Source of the DNA: Lachnospiraceae bacterium
GTDB taxonomy: Bacteria > Bacillota > Clostridia > Lachnospirales > Lachnospiraceae
Assembly: GCA_030524525.1 (NCBI GenBank)
Contig: JAUNGI010000001.1
Coordinates: 156,664 to 220,663 of the forward strand
DNA length: 64,000 nucleotides
Direction: 5' to 3'
A model generated the notes under the pieces. The model saw only the letters and a list, made by a program, of their open reading frames with translations, searched no databases and was not told where the DNA came from. Made by a program: the position numbers and the translations under genes. This document shows positions 24,923 through 37,247 of the stretch, piece after piece. Every line of letters begins with the position of its first letter. The stretch's first letter is position 1.

Positions 24923-25801
24923 TTAAAAATTATAATTTTTTCCCACATAAACCAATGCGCACATTCCCGCGCCCACATGAGCGCCGATGATCGGCCCGAT
25001 CTTCTCGATCCTAATGTCGATCCCCGGATACTGGCTCCGCAGCGCCTCCGCCACATATTCCGCCGATTCCGGCGCGTTGGTGTGACCGACGATGACCGTG
25101 GCTTCCGCCGGCGCTTCTCCCTCCGCCGCAAAGCGGTTCAGAAGGTAGCCGAGGGCTTTTTTCGTTCCGCGCTCCTTTGCGACTACCACAAGCTTGCCCT
25201 TGGCGTCCACCGAAAGGATCGGCTTGATTTTCAGAGCCGAGCCGACGATCGCTTCCACGGAGGACAGTCTGCCGCCCCGCCGCAGATGGTGCAGGTCCTC
25301 CACCGTAAACCAATGACAGACTTGGGTCTTCATCGTCTCCACATACGCCGCAAGCTCGTCCAAGCTCCGGCCCTCCCGGTACTGCTTTCCGGTCAGATAC
25401 ACGAGCAGCCCCTCGCCGACGGAAGCGCAGAGCGTATCAATGATCACGACGCGCCGCCCCGGATATTCCTCCTCCATCTGTTTTCCGATCAGCACCGCCG
25501 TATTGATCGTTCCGCTCAGCCCCGAAGAAAAGCACAGGTACAGAATATCCCGTCCTTCCTTCAGCTCGGCTTCAAAATATTCGATATAGGTCGCCGGATT
25601 GATCTGCGAGGTCACCGCGTCCTCTCCCGCCTTCAGCCGTGTATAAAACTCCTCCAGACGGATCTCGCGCTCGTCCGGATAATGGTGATATTCGTTCTCT
25701 CCTAACTGAAATGCCATTGGTATGGCGCGAACATGCAGCTCGTCCAAAATTTGGGCGCTCAGATCGCAGGTCATATCGGTCATTAACGTGTATGGAGCCA
25801 T
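24923..25801 (-). CDS. DegV family fatty-acid-binding protein (FakB-like)
   Basis: 292-residue DegV protein. Members bind one fatty acid and present it to FakA; fakA is at 1-1129. Family features: the N-terminal YTLMTDMTCDLSAQI, SQINPATYIEYF, CFSSGLSGTINTAV (fatty-acid head-group loop) and the C-terminal GPIIGAHVGAGMCALVYVG. ATG 25801 follows AAAGGAGGA; the in-frame ATG 21 bases upstream lacks such a site. First gene of the degV-glyA-lipoprotein-MORN-ybaK unit. Confidence 0.9.
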   Translation of the reverse strand: MAPYTLMTDMTCDLSAQILDELHVRAIPMAFQLGENEYHHYPDEREIRLEEFYTRLKAGEDAVTSQINPATYIEYFEAELKEGRDILYLCFSSGLSGTINTAVLIGKQMEEEYPGRRVVIIDTLCASVGEGLLVYLTGKQYREGRSLDELAAYVETMKTQVCHWFTVEDLHHLRRGGRLSSVEAIVGSALKIKPILSVDAKGKLVVVAKERGTKKALGYLLNRFAAEGEAPAEATVIVGHTNAPESAEYVAEALRSQYPGIDIRIEKIGPIIGAHVGAGMCALVYVGKNYNF

Positions 25802-25831
25802 AGTCTCCTCCTTTGATTGCATACTAAATAT

Positions 25832-25859
25832 AGTATAGCATAGCTTTATTGAAATGAAA
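25832..25859 (-). promoter_or_regulatory. Promoter for the degV-glyA unit
   Basis: On the minus strand, an extended -10 TGC-TATACT (25832-25840) with TTTCAT (25854-25859) 16 bases upstream. About 30 bases before the degV start. Confidence 0.5.
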
Positions 25860-25911
25860 ACAGAAAATTGTCCGGTTGCGCGCTTTTCTTTTCGCCCCCA
25901 CGGGAATATCC

Positions 25912-25940
25912 TTGCGCATCGACGGAGTTTTTGATAAAAT
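25912..25940 (+). promoter_or_regulatory. Promoter for the dCMP deaminase gene
   Basis: TTGCGC (25912-25917), a 17-base spacer and TAAAAT (25935-25940), about 50 bases before the start codon. Confidence 0.55.
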
Positions 25941-25989
25941 AAAACAAGCGGCGCAGACCGTTTATTCCATCACGAAAGGGCGAAGAAAA

Positions 25990-26469
25990 ATGAAACGAAC
26001 CGATTACTTATCCTGGGATCAATATTTTATGGGGATCGCCATGATGTCCGCCATGCGGAGCAAGGACCCCAACAGTTCGGTGGGCGCCTGCATCGTCAGT
26101 CAGGACAACCGGATCCTTTCGGTCGGCTACAACGGAATGCCGCGGGGCTGCTCCGACGACGAATATCCTTGGGAGCGCGAGGGTGACGAGCTGGAGACCA
26201 AGTATTATTTTGTCTGCCATGCCGAGCTGAATGCGCTTCTGAATTACTCCGGCACCGACATGAAGAACGCCCGTTGTTATACTACCCTATTTCCCTGCAA
26301 CGAATGCACGAAAGCCCTGATTCAGGCAGGCATCCGCGAGATCGTCTACCTGAGCGACAAATACGACCAGACCAAGTCCAACATCGCCGCCAAGCGCATG
26401 TTCCGGTCGGCGGGCGTTGCCACCCGGCAGCTTGAGCCGTCCGGAAAGCATCTGACGTTCGATCTGTAA
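25990..26469 (+). CDS. dCMP deaminase family protein
   Basis: 159-residue zinc-dependent deoxycytidylate deaminase converting dCMP to dUMP for thymidylate synthesis. The zinc motif is complete: CHAE at residues 76-79 and PCNEC at 102-106. The N-terminal blocks (RSKDPNSSVGACIV, GYNGMPRGCSDDEYPW) are typical. ATG 25990 is chosen because the family starts MKRxDYLSWDxYFM. The gene ends 5 bases from the convergent GH43 gene, with no separate terminator between them. Confidence 0.93.
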   Translation: MKRTDYLSWDQYFMGIAMMSAMRSKDPNSSVGACIVSQDNRILSVGYNGMPRGCSDDEYPWEREGDELETKYYFVCHAELNALLNYSGTDMKNARCYTTLFPCNECTKALIQAGIREIVYLSDKYDQTKSNIAAKRMFRSAGVATRQLEPSGKHLTFDL

Positions 26470-26474
26470 AGCGG

Positions 26475-27935
26475 TCAGGCTTCGGCATGCTCGATCTGCA
26501 GTCCGCGGAAGGCCGCCCTGCGTCCCGCCTCGTCAACCGCATAGAGTCCGAGCACCACGCCGGTAAAGCCGCCCGCGACCTCCGTCGAGAGATATTTTGT
26601 CTCCATGCTGCCAAGCAGCCCGCCGTCCGCGTAAAAAGCGTACCGGTATTCGTCGGCTTCGATCCTCAGCTCCGCGTTCGCTCCGACTTTTTTCCGCCCG
26701 GTCTCCGCGGACAGGCTGCCGACCGTCAGGCGCAGCACGGCTTCCCCCGCGTCGTTCAAATACAGGTCGTAATGGTGCCGCTCGTCCATGAACAGCGTCA
26801 GCCCCGCCTCCTGACAGCGGTTTTCCACCCGACAGGAGATCGTTTCCCGGAATTCGCACTGACGGACCGCCGCCATGGTCGGGCTTCCTTTGGAAAACAG
26901 ACTGTCCGAAGCGCCGGAAAGCGTCAGCGCATCCTTTTCCCATGCATAGCGTTCCGCGTCAAAACGCCGCAGGAAGCACCATTCCCTGTCTTCGGCAAGC
27001 GTGGCAAAGTTCTTCCGGTAGGAACGCTTCTGAGGCTCCGCCGCCCGTTCGGGCAGATCGTACGAAAGCGACGACGTCCCGTTTCCCATGAAAAACCAGC
27101 CGTCCTTCCATTCCACAGGCACCAAACAGGTCTCCCGTCCCAAATGATGCCACGTCCCCCACATGTCTTCCTGACGGAACGCCAAATGCACGAACCACCA
27201 GTTTCCGTGCCGATCCTCCAAAAGGTCCCCGTGTCCGGCTCCCTGCAAAAGATAACCGCCCAAATTGCGGTTCGTCAGCACCGGATTGCCCGGAAACGGT
27301 TCAAAGGGTCCCCACAGCTCCTTGCTCCGCCCGTAGTTCACCATATGCCCGTATTCGGTTCCGCCCTCCGCGTCCAGCACATAGTAATACTCCCCGATCT
27401 TATAAAGATGCGGCGCCTCCATAAAACGTCCGCCGGTGCCGCGCCAGAGCGCCTTGGGCTCGGTCAGCAGCTCGCCCGTTTCCAAGTCGATCTCGCTCAT
27501 AATGATGCAGCTTCCCTGCTCGTCGCCCCCGTTGCTGATGAAATAGGTTCTTCCGTCTTCAAAAAACAGGGACGGGTCGATCCCCTCCTGCTTTACAAAG
27601 ATCGGCTCCGACCACTCGCCGTAAATATCGTCCGTATAGACATAAAAATTTTCATGATGCACGGCGTTTGTCGTGACCATATAAAAGCGCCCCTCGTGAT
27701 AGCGAATGGTGGGCGCAAAAATACCGCTGGATATTTCCGCTCCGGTCAGGTCAAGCTGACTTTCTCTTGTCAGGCAGTGACCGATGGGCTTCCAGTTGAC
27801 CATGTCCTCGCTTTCAAACAACGGAACTCCCGGGAAATAATTCATGGAGCTGCATACCATATAATAACGGTCGCCTGCCCGGCAGACGCTCGGATCGGGA
27901 TACATGCCCCGCACGATCGGATTTTGATACCGCAT
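26475..27935 (-). CDS. Glycoside hydrolase family 43 (xylosidase/arabinofuranosidase type)
   Basis: 486 residues with no signal peptide, so an intracellular enzyme acting on imported xylo- or arabino-oligosaccharides. The five-bladed GH43 propeller spans about residues 1-300. Catalytic residues by family pattern: Asp14 (MYPDPS), Asp120 (GIDPSLFF) and Glu173 (GRFMEAPHLYK). A C-terminal beta-sandwich of about 180 residues follows. CAGGAGG precedes the ATG. It has its own promoter (27998-28026) and no transporter partner nearby. Exact substrate cannot be told. Confidence 0.92.
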   Translation of the reverse strand: MRYQNPIVRGMYPDPSVCRAGDRYYMVCSSMNYFPGVPLFESEDMVNWKPIGHCLTRESQLDLTGAEISSGIFAPTIRYHEGRFYMVTTNAVHHENFYVYTDDIYGEWSEPIFVKQEGIDPSLFFEDGRTYFISNGGDEQGSCIIMSEIDLETGELLTEPKALWRGTGGRFMEAPHLYKIGEYYYVLDAEGGTEYGHMVNYGRSKELWGPFEPFPGNPVLTNRNLGGYLLQGAGHGDLLEDRHGNWWFVHLAFRQEDMWGTWHHLGRETCLVPVEWKDGWFFMGNGTSSLSYDLPERAAEPQKRSYRKNFATLAEDREWCFLRRFDAERYAWEKDALTLSGASDSLFSKGSPTMAAVRQCEFRETISCRVENRCQEAGLTLFMDERHHYDLYLNDAGEAVLRLTVGSLSAETGRKKVGANAELRIEADEYRYAFYADGGLLGSMETKYLSTEVAGGFTGVVLGLYAVDEAGRRAAFRGLQIEHAEA

Positions 27936-27997
27936 GCCTGTAAACCTCCTGCCAAAATCGTTCTTTTTCTGCGAACCGGAAAGCGATTCTCAGCATG

Positions 27998-28026
27998 ATT
28001 ATACAGGAAGAAGACGCATCCCGCAA
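27998..28026 (-). promoter_or_regulatory. Promoter for the GH43 gene
   Basis: On the minus strand, TTGCGG (28021-28026), a 17-base spacer and a perfect TATAAT (27998-28003). No catabolite-response element was recognised beside it. Confidence 0.65.
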
Positions 28027-28082
28027 GGAATGATTAAATTACCATTAATTTTTTGGTATTCGCTTTTTTTTGAAGTTTACAA

Positions 28083-28091
28083 TGGTACAAT
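28083..28091 (+). promoter_or_regulatory. Possible extended -10 promoter for the ABC fusion gene
   Basis: TGG-TACAAT (28083-28091), an extended -10, about 60 bases before the start codon. The -35 region is only a T-run, so confidence is low. Confidence 0.35.
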
Positions 28092-28152
28092 CGGGCTAAA
28101 CTCATACATGCCCAGCGGCATGCAGCATTTTCATGGAGGAAATAAGAAAACC

Positions 28153-30825
28153 ATGCTTGAATTAAAAGAAATCACCAAGGACTATCCGGTCGGCGACGAG
28201 GTGGTCAAAGCGCTTCGAGGCGTTACCCTCTCCTTCCGGGAGAGCGAATTTGTATCCGTTCTTGGACCTTCCGGCTGCGGAAAGACCACGCTGCTGAATA
28301 TTATCGGCGGCTTGGATCAGTATACGAGCGGCGATCTGGTTATCAATCAGCGTTCGACGAAGCAGTTCAGCCAGCACGACTGGGACGCGTACCGAAACCA
28401 TTCGATCGGCTTTGTATTCCAGTCCTATAACCTGATCCCGCACCAGACCGTTCTGCGGAACGTGGAGCTTGCGCTGACCCTCTCCGGCGTTTCCAAGAGC
28501 GAACGCAGAAAGCGCGCGATCGAAGCGCTGAAGACGGTGGGGCTCGGCGACCAGCTCTCCAAAAAGCCGAACCAAATGTCCGGCGGTCAGATGCAGCGCG
28601 TGGCGATCGCAAGAGCGCTCGTGAACGATCCGGACATCCTGCTCGCCGACGAGCCCACCGGCGCTCTTGACACCGGCAACAGCGTACAGATCATGGAGCT
28701 TCTGCGCGAGGTCTCCAAGAAAAAGCTTGTCATTATGGTGACGCACAATCCCGACCTTGCCGAGCAGTATTCGACGCGCATCATCCGCCTGCTGGACGGA
28801 AAGATCACCGACGATACCGATCCGTATCAGCCGGAGCCTTCGACGGAGCCGCCGGTCGTCCTCAGCAAAAAGGAGGCGAAGAAGCAGCACACGTCCATGT
28901 CGTTCTTTACCGCGCTCTCGCTTTCGCTGAACAACCTGATGACAAAAAAGACCCGGACGTTTCTGACCGCCTTTGCCGGAAGCATCGGCATTATCGGCAT
29001 TGCGCTGATCCTCTCCCTGAGCAACGGCGTGCAGGAATACATCGACCGGGTACAGGAGGAGACGCTCTCCACTTACCCCATCACCATCGAAAGTCAGACC
29101 ATCGACATGAGCGTCCTGCTGGGCGCGATGATGGGCGTTTCGCCGGACGAACAGCAGGAGCACGATACGGACAATATCTACTCCTCCAACATTATGACCG
29201 ACATGTTCAACACGCTGCTGTCCGAGGTCAAGGTCAACGACCTGAGAAGCTTCAAGCAGTTTCTCGACAACAGTCAAGTTGCGCAGGATGCGGCGACGGA
29301 CATCAAATATACCTATAATATCAGTCTGAACGTGTTCAAGAGCAATACCGAGGACGGCATTGTTCAGGTCAATCCAAGCACGATGCTCGAAAGCATGTGG
29401 ACGGCAATGGGAATGTCCGAAAGCACCGCCAGCGAAGCCTCTTCGATGTCTTCCATGGCGGGCGCAAGCAGCATGAACGTCTGGACGGAGCTTTTGGACA
29501 ATGCGGATCTGCTTGATTCGCAGTATGAGGTCGTCGCCGGAAAGTGGCCCACCGCCGCCAACGAGATCGTTCTGATCGTAAGCGAAAACAACGAGATCAC
29601 CGACTACGCGCTCTATTCGTTGGGGCTCAAGAGCCAAGAGGAGCTGGAGACTCTGTTTAAGAACATGATGGTTCCGGGCGCTTCCTTTGAAAGCAAGCTG
29701 GAAAAATACACTTACGAGGAACTGCTGAACCTCTCCTATACGCTGGCGCTTCCTGCCGACTACTACTCCTACAACGAAATGACCGAAACGTGGGACGACA
29801 TGAGCAAGAACGAAGCCTATATGAAGGAGCTCCTAAGCGACCGCGACCGTTCCCTGCTGCTTGACGTGGTCGGCATCATCCGTCCGAGAGAGGACGCCGT
29901 TGCCACCTCCGCCAACGGTACCGTCGGCTATACGCATGCGCTGACCGAATACGTCATTGAGGAAACCAATAAGCGCGAGATCGTAAAACAGCAGCTCGCC
30001 GCTCCCGAGGTGGACGTCTTCACGGGTCTTCCGTTTGAAACGGACGATTCGGCGCTGACCATGGAGGAATTTCAGGCTTATATGGCATCCCTTTCCGAGG
30101 AGGAGCGCGCGCAGACGGTGCAGATGATGCAGGCTGCCGCCGGCAAGGAGGAGCTGACCGAGGAAGAAATGTATGAGGTTTTCGCCGCCTACTACAAGCC
30201 GGAGGAAACGAACAACACCTACGACCTGAACATCACGAAGCTCGGCTATGCCGATCTGCTGGTGCCCTATTCGATCAGCATTTATCCCAAGGATTTTGAA
30301 TCCAAGGATCGGATCGTTGACCTGATCGCCGACTACAACAAATCCCATTCGGACGAATCCCAGATCGAATACACCGACTACATCGAGCTTTTGATGTCGT
30401 CCATCAGCACCATCATCAACGCGATCACCTATATCCTGACCGCCTTTGTTGCGATCTCGCTTGTGGTGTCCTCGATCATGATCGGTATTATCACCTATAT
30501 CTCCGTGCTGGAGCGGACAAAGGAGATCGGTATTCTGCGCGCGATCGGCGCTTCCAAGAAGGACGTCAGCCGCGTATTCAACGCAGAAACCATGATCGTC
30601 GGCTTTGCCGCCGGACTGCTCGGAATCGGCGTTACCGTCCTGTTGGATATTCCGATCAACATTATTATCAAGCACCTGACCGATATTTCCAACATGGCGT
30701 CGCTGCCCGTGCTTCCCGCGATCGTCCTGATCGTGATCAGTATTTTGCTGACGCTGATCGGCGGCCTGATCCCCGCGAAGCTGGCAGCCAAGAAAGATCC
30801 GGTTGCGGCGCTGAGAAGCGAGTAA
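28153..30825 (+). CDS. ABC transporter ATPase fused to FtsX-type permease
   Basis: 890 residues. Residues 1-225 form a MacB/LolD-type ATPase: Walker A GPSGCGKT (38-45), the signature MSGGQMQRVAIARAL and Walker [14 protein letters not shown] first membrane segment (about 270-290) leads to a large external domain of about 450 residues. Three membrane segments follow at the C-terminus (about 750-885), with the FtsX pattern ERTKEIGILRAIGASKKDV. Such mechanotransmission-type systems export peptides or drive surface processes. ATG 28153 has GGAGG about 13 bases upstream. Single-gene unit with a strong terminator after it. The substrate is unknown. Confidence 0.9.
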   Translation: MLELKEITKDYPVGDEVVKALRGVTLSFRESEFVSVLGPSGCGKTTLLNIIGGLDQYTSGDLVINQRSTKQFSQHDWDAYRNHSIGFVFQSYNLIPHQTVLRNVELALTLSGVSKSERRKRAIEALKTVGLGDQLSKKPNQMSGGQMQRVAIARALVNDPDILLADEPTGALDTGNSVQIMELLREVSKKKLVIMVTHNPDLAEQYSTRIIRLLDGKITDDTDPYQPEPSTEPPVVLSKKEAKKQHTSMSFFTALSLSLNNLMTKKTRTFLTAFAGSIGIIGIALILSLSNGVQEYIDRVQEETLSTYPITIESQTIDMSVLLGAMMGVSPDEQQEHDTDNIYSSNIMTDMFNTLLSEVKVNDLRSFKQFLDNSQVAQDAATDIKYTYNISLNVFKSNTEDGIVQVNPSTMLESMWTAMGMSESTASEASSMSSMAGASSMNVWTELLDNADLLDSQYEVVAGKWPTAANEIVLIVSENNEITDYALYSLGLKSQEELETLFKNMMVPGASFESKLEKYTYEELLNLSYTLALPADYYSYNEMTETWDDMSKNEAYMKELLSDRDRSLLLDVVGIIRPREDAVATSANGTVGYTHALTEYVIEETNKREIVKQQLAAPEVDVFTGLPFETDDSALTMEEFQAYMASLSEEERAQTVQMMQAAAGKEELTEEEMYEVFAAYYKPEETNNTYDLNITKLGYADLLVPYSISIYPKDFESKDRIVDLIADYNKSHSDESQIEYTDYIELLMSSISTIINAITYILTAFVAISLVVSSIMIGIITYISVLERTKEIGILRAIGASKKDVSRVFNAETMIVGFAAGLLGIGVTVLLDIPINIIIKHLTDISNMASLPVLPAIVLIVISILLTLIGGLIPAKLAAKKDPVAALRSE

Positions 30826-30851
30826 GACGCGGAGCAAGAACGGAGCCAAGG

Positions 30852-30932
30852 ATCTCGCTTGCGAGATTGAACATAGAATCTCGCTTGCGAGATTCTCCGC
30901 CTGTGACGGGTCGCTCTGGCGACACAGTTCCT
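30852..30932. repeat. Tandem palindromes between the ABC fusion gene and its terminator
   Basis: Two near-identical palindromes, ATCTCGC-TT-GCGAGAT (30852-30867) and GAATCTCGC-TT-GCGAGATTC (30876-30895), lie 24 bases apart. A third inverted repeat (TGTG...TCGC-TCTG-GCGACACA) follows by about 30927. There is no ORF here and no T-run, so these are not the terminator. Confidence 0.6.
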
Positions 30933-30960
30933 CTCCGCCGCAGTGCGATCCCCTAGAATA

Positions 30961-31011
30961 AAAAGGCATCCCCTGAAATGTATTTCGGCTACATTTCAGG
31001 GGATGCCTTTT
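30961..31011. terminator. Bidirectional intrinsic terminator
   Basis: A perfect 22-bp stem (30961-30982 with 30990-31011) with a 7-base loop, A-rich on the left and T-rich on the right. It serves the plus-strand ABC gene and the minus-strand lipoprotein gene. Confidence 0.92.
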
Positions 31012-31049
31012 ATCGCCGTATGCTTTCACGGAAAAACTCCGCTTTGCTC

Positions 31050-31862
31050 TCAGTCCGCCTCGTCTCCCAGAACCAGCTCGGTAAGCCCGAAGCGTTTATA
31101 GATCCGGCGGAAGATCTCATCCATATCGGAAGCGTTGAGATTGTTTTTTTCCTCTAAAACCTCCCAAAGAATAACATACTCTCCGTCGGGAAGCGGCTGA
31201 CAAAACTCTCTCACCAAGCCGGAGGGCTCCTCTATCTTTCCGCCAAAAAAGCGCCCCAAATCTCCCTGCGCCGCGTCCTTGGAATCCAGCGCCAACCGCT
31301 TTACGGTGTCCGTTTCCTCATACTGACAAAGTACTCCGTACCAAGCCGCCATAATTTCCTGAAACGAGATATTAACGACTGCCAGCACGGTTGCCTCAGT
31401 CTCCCCCTTCACTGCCTCACGAAGCCCGTTTACACCGCCAAGCGTCGTTTCGTACACCGTCAGCGGCCCGTAGTCGGGGATCCGGTCGTCCGAAGCCGGA
31501 GGGATGGGTACGGTCACAAGCCGTTCTCGTCCGCTCTTTTCGTCATAATAATAGGCGAAGCATTGATCTTTTGTCTCCATCAGCCGAAGCGTGCACTGCG
31601 TCCCCACCAACGAAGGATCCGCCTTTGGCAAAGAATCAACCTCCGGCAGTGTTCCCGGCGGAACATGCGTCACGGACGGCGTCGCGATTCCCTCGCTCGG
31701 CTCCACGGAGGGCGTTTCCGTCGGCAAAGGCGTTTCCGCAGCGTTCGTTCCTCCCGTCGCGGGCGTGGGCTCCGCCTCGGGCGCGGCAGGTTTCTTTTTC
31801 CCTTGACAGGCGCTCAGACAGGTAAGAAGCATTAAGATACAGAGCAATAATTTTTTTCGCAT
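31050..31862 (-). CDS. Lipoprotein of unknown function with Thr/Pro-rich linker
   Basis: 270 residues. The signal peptide ends LLTCLSAC (Cys19), a lipobox. A low-complexity Pro/Thr/Glu linker (about 22-75) leads to a folded domain with no recognised family. The C-terminal part holds an aromatic stretch (QEIMAAWYGVLCQYEE) and an acidic helix. ATG 31862 follows GGAGGAAAG; the upstream ATG has none. Last gene of the run from glnS, 100 bases after the amidase gene, which also has a Pro/Thr tail. Confidence 0.75.
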   Translation of the reverse strand: MRKKLLLCILMLLTCLSACQGKKKPAAPEAEPTPATGGTNAAETPLPTETPSVEPSEGIATPSVTHVPPGTLPEVDSLPKADPSLVGTQCTLRLMETKDQCFAYYYDEKSGRERLVTVPIPPASDDRIPDYGPLTVYETTLGGVNGLREAVKGETEATVLAVVNISFQEIMAAWYGVLCQYEETDTVKRLALDSKDAAQGDLGRFFGGKIEEPSGLVREFCQPLPDGEYVILWEVLEEKNNLNASDMDEIFRRIYKRFGLTELVLGDEAD

Positions 31863-31962
31863 TCTGCTTTCCTCCATAAAATTTTCGCAGCCGAATACGG
31901 AAATCCCCGCATCCGGCTGCTCCATCCCCGTGCTTTCGCACGCTTTTCTTGATTTACACGCT

Positions 31963-32763
31963 CTACTCCGTCACCGCAGGCGTACCGCTCGGCTCCCCGC
32001 TCGGCGTTGCGTCAGGCGTCGCGCCGGGCTCGTCCGTCGGCGCAGGCGTATCGGTGGGCTGCGCCACCGGCGCGCTCGTGACCTTGACCTCCTTACCGTT
32101 CATGACCTGAGAAACGTCCTCGCGGAACTGCTCCCAGTTGGCATCGTCCTGCACGAAAAACGCGGGACAATTTACACTCGTAATATCGTAATGACGAATC
32201 ACGTCCTTCGGCTTCAGGTCGTACTGATCACAAAGCGCGGCGACTAAGGAAACCAACGCCTGATAGGTGTCCGCGCTCATGGAGCCGTCGGCTCCGGTGT
32301 GACAATACTCGATCGAAATGCCGTATTCATTGTAACGCATGGAGGCGCACGCCACCTCGTTCGTCGGGATCAGCTGATAGATCGTACCGTCCAGATCGAC
32401 AATAAAGTGCATGCTTTCGGTCGTTTCCTTCTTGTCCTTCAGAGACTCGTAATACGACCGTTTTTCCTCCGCCGTCATATTCGGAATGCCGGTGTAATGG
32501 ATCACGATATTCGTAACCTTATCCAGCTCGATCCCCGGACGGGAGTAGTCGCTGACCGTCAAAAGACTTTGCTTTACGGTATAATCCCCGGCTTTTTTCA
32601 AAATTCCGTCGTTCTTAGGCGAAAAAATGCTCGAAATCACCTTGATGATCAGCAGCAAAACCAAAATGACGATCAGGGCAAAGCCCGCCAAAATGCCGAT
32701 CTTCTTAAGCTTTTTTCTGCGGATGCGCCGCCGCTTCCACTGCTCCTTCGTTAATACTGCCAT
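31963..32763 (-). CDS. Membrane-anchored N-acetylmuramoyl-L-alanine amidase (amidase_2/PGRP fold)
   Basis: 266 residues. A very basic N-terminus (KRRRIRRKKLKK) and one membrane segment (about 23-46) place the enzyme outside the cell. The amidase_2 domain (about 80-210) shows zinc ligands in NIVIHYTG and RHYDITSVNCP plus the MHFIVDLDGTIYQLIP strand. It would cleave the bond between MurNAc and the stem peptide. The C-terminus (about 225-266) is Pro/Thr/Ala/Glu low-complexity. GAGGGG precedes the ATG. 11 bases after guaB. Confidence 0.9.
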   Translation of the reverse strand: MAVLTKEQWKRRRIRRKKLKKIGILAGFALIVILVLLLIIKVISSIFSPKNDGILKKAGDYTVKQSLLTVSDYSRPGIELDKVTNIVIHYTGIPNMTAEEKRSYYESLKDKKETTESMHFIVDLDGTIYQLIPTNEVACASMRYNEYGISIEYCHTGADGSMSADTYQALVSLVAALCDQYDLKPKDVIRHYDITSVNCPAFFVQDDANWEQFREDVSQVMNGKEVKVTSAPVAQPTDTPAPTDEPGATPDATPSGEPSGTPAVTE

Positions 32764-32774
32764 TCCCGCCCCTC

Positions 32775-34250
<1,476 letters not shown>

Positions 34251-34274
34251 TTAAAATATTTTTTACGCAGCTTG

Positions 34275-34784
34275 CTAAAACTCCACGATTTTTCTCGGAG
34301 CCTTGCTCTTCATCAGAGCCAGCATCTTTTCGTCGGGCTCAAAACGGATGATCTCCTGCCCCTTGTCCATGTTGTGAACGATCGCGTAGACCTTGTGTCC
34401 CTCATCCTCGATCAGAGAAGTAAAATCTCTGGACGGCAGGTTCCGGTAGGTATACGAGTCCAGCGAATGCGAATTTTGCGGAGCGATCATTTCCACATGC
34501 TCCAAGTCGATCCGGTAAATATGCTTCCGGCCCTCTCCTCCGAGGATCTTGTCAAAATCCAGCTGACCGTCGCAGAACACATATTCATAGGTCACCTGAA
34601 ACCGCGGCCAGAGCCAATACGTCAGATACGCCGCCGCAAAAGCCAGCAGCAAAAGCCAGTTGACCACCAAGCCGATGATCGCCAGAAGCGTTGTCAGCGC
34701 CAGCAGTCCCGCCTTGCAGAAAGCGCCGCCCATCGTCCCGCGCCGCTTTACAACACATTCACAGTAACAGCCCTCCAAATTCAT
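34275..34784 (-). CDS. DUF6106-like membrane protein
   Basis: 169 residues. Two hydrophobic stretches (about 27-60) form a membrane hairpin, followed by a cytoplasmic domain with HIYRIDLEHVEMIAPQNSHSLDSY. This fits my recollection of the DUF6106 family, common in Lachnospiraceae; no function is known. ATG 34784 follows GGAGGAAAC; the upstream frame start has no site. It sits between groEL and guaB in the same direction. Confidence 0.75.
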   Translation of the reverse strand: MNLEGCYCECVVKRRGTMGGAFCKAGLLALTTLLAIIGLVVNWLLLLAFAAAYLTYWLWPRFQVTYEYVFCDGQLDFDKILGGEGRKHIYRIDLEHVEMIAPQNSHSLDSYTYRNLPSRDFTSLIEDEGHKVYAIVHNMDKGQEIIRFEPDEKMLALMKSKAPRKIVEF

Positions 34785-34850
34785 AGTTTCCTCCATTTTC
34801 CGCCGGGCGTTCGGGGGAAGTCCCCCGAAACCCTTTCGCTTTTCCTTTTG

Positions 34851-36506
<1,656 letters not shown>

Positions 36507-37238
36507 CTATTTTTTCTTGCCATCCTCTACAAACAGACTGTTGGTCTTTTGTATTGCACGAATCAAAGCGTCTTTCGAATTTTTCCAAGGCGCATCCGCA
36601 TTGCGGTAGTCGAATTTGTCCGTAAACCATTCCAGATCGTCGCGCACCCGCTTGAAGTTGGTCAGCATCCGCTCCGAAAGCACCCGGAGGAATTCCTCCT
36701 GCCGCGCGCCGCTCAGCTGTTTTCCCGCCATGACGTGCAGCTCTGCGTAATGCTTCATGCAGAAGCCCTTGCAGTCCGCGAACTTTTTGCGGAACGCCTC
36801 GTCGTTTTCATAGAGATAAAACGTGGTCGCAAGGTAGCGCTCGTAGGAACGCTCCATCCGCTTGCAGACATAGCAGGAGCACTGCTGCTTCATGAGATAG
36901 TCGTAGACCGCGTCGCCGCCCTCCGCCTTCCGGAACAGCCCGCCGCTTTTCGGGCGGGAACCCGCCAGCTTCTCCATCTCCTTCTGCTGACGATCCATAT
37001 AGGTCAGCAGCATCAGACCGAGTCCCAGACGGTTCTGGTTTTTATACAAAAGCGGCAGATGCTTTTCGCAGAAGCCCATTTTGTCGGTCTCCATGCGAAC
37101 ATCGTCCTCCATGTAGCTCGCGCCCATCACAAAATCGACGGCATTGTTCTGCAGCTCGTTGTACATCTGACAGATCGGGCATTCGCAGTCCGCATCAAAC
37201 GCCTCGTTTACCGGGATGGTGTAAAGTGCCTCTTTCAT
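36507..37238 (-). CDS. DUF6062 family protein, Cys-rich
   Basis: 243 residues with four regularly placed Cys/His motifs: CECPIC (about 18-23), FCEKH (about 56-60), CSCYVC (about 120-125) and FCMKH (about 157-161). The repeated pattern suggests two metal-binding modules. No signal peptide or membrane segment. This matches the DUF6062 family as I remember it; function unknown. AAGGATAC precedes the ATG. Lies 9 bases after glnS and 36 before groEL. Confidence 0.82.
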   Translation of the reverse strand: MKEALYTIPVNEAFDADCECPICQMYNELQNNAVDFVMGASYMEDDVRMETDKMGFCEKHLPLLYKNQNRLGLGLMLLTYMDRQQKEMEKLAGSRPKSGGLFRKAEGGDAVYDYLMKQQCSCYVCKRMERSYERYLATTFYLYENDEAFRKKFADCKGFCMKHYAELHVMAGKQLSGARQEEFLRVLSERMLTNFKRVRDDLEWFTDKFDYRNADAPWKNSKDALIRAIQKTNSLFVEDGKKK

Positions 37239-37247
37239 ATCGTATCC

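Noticed and set aside
22958-25705. 915-codon plus-strand ORF
   Set aside because: Antisense to lipoprotein, glyA and degV genes; composition is typical of a shadow frame.
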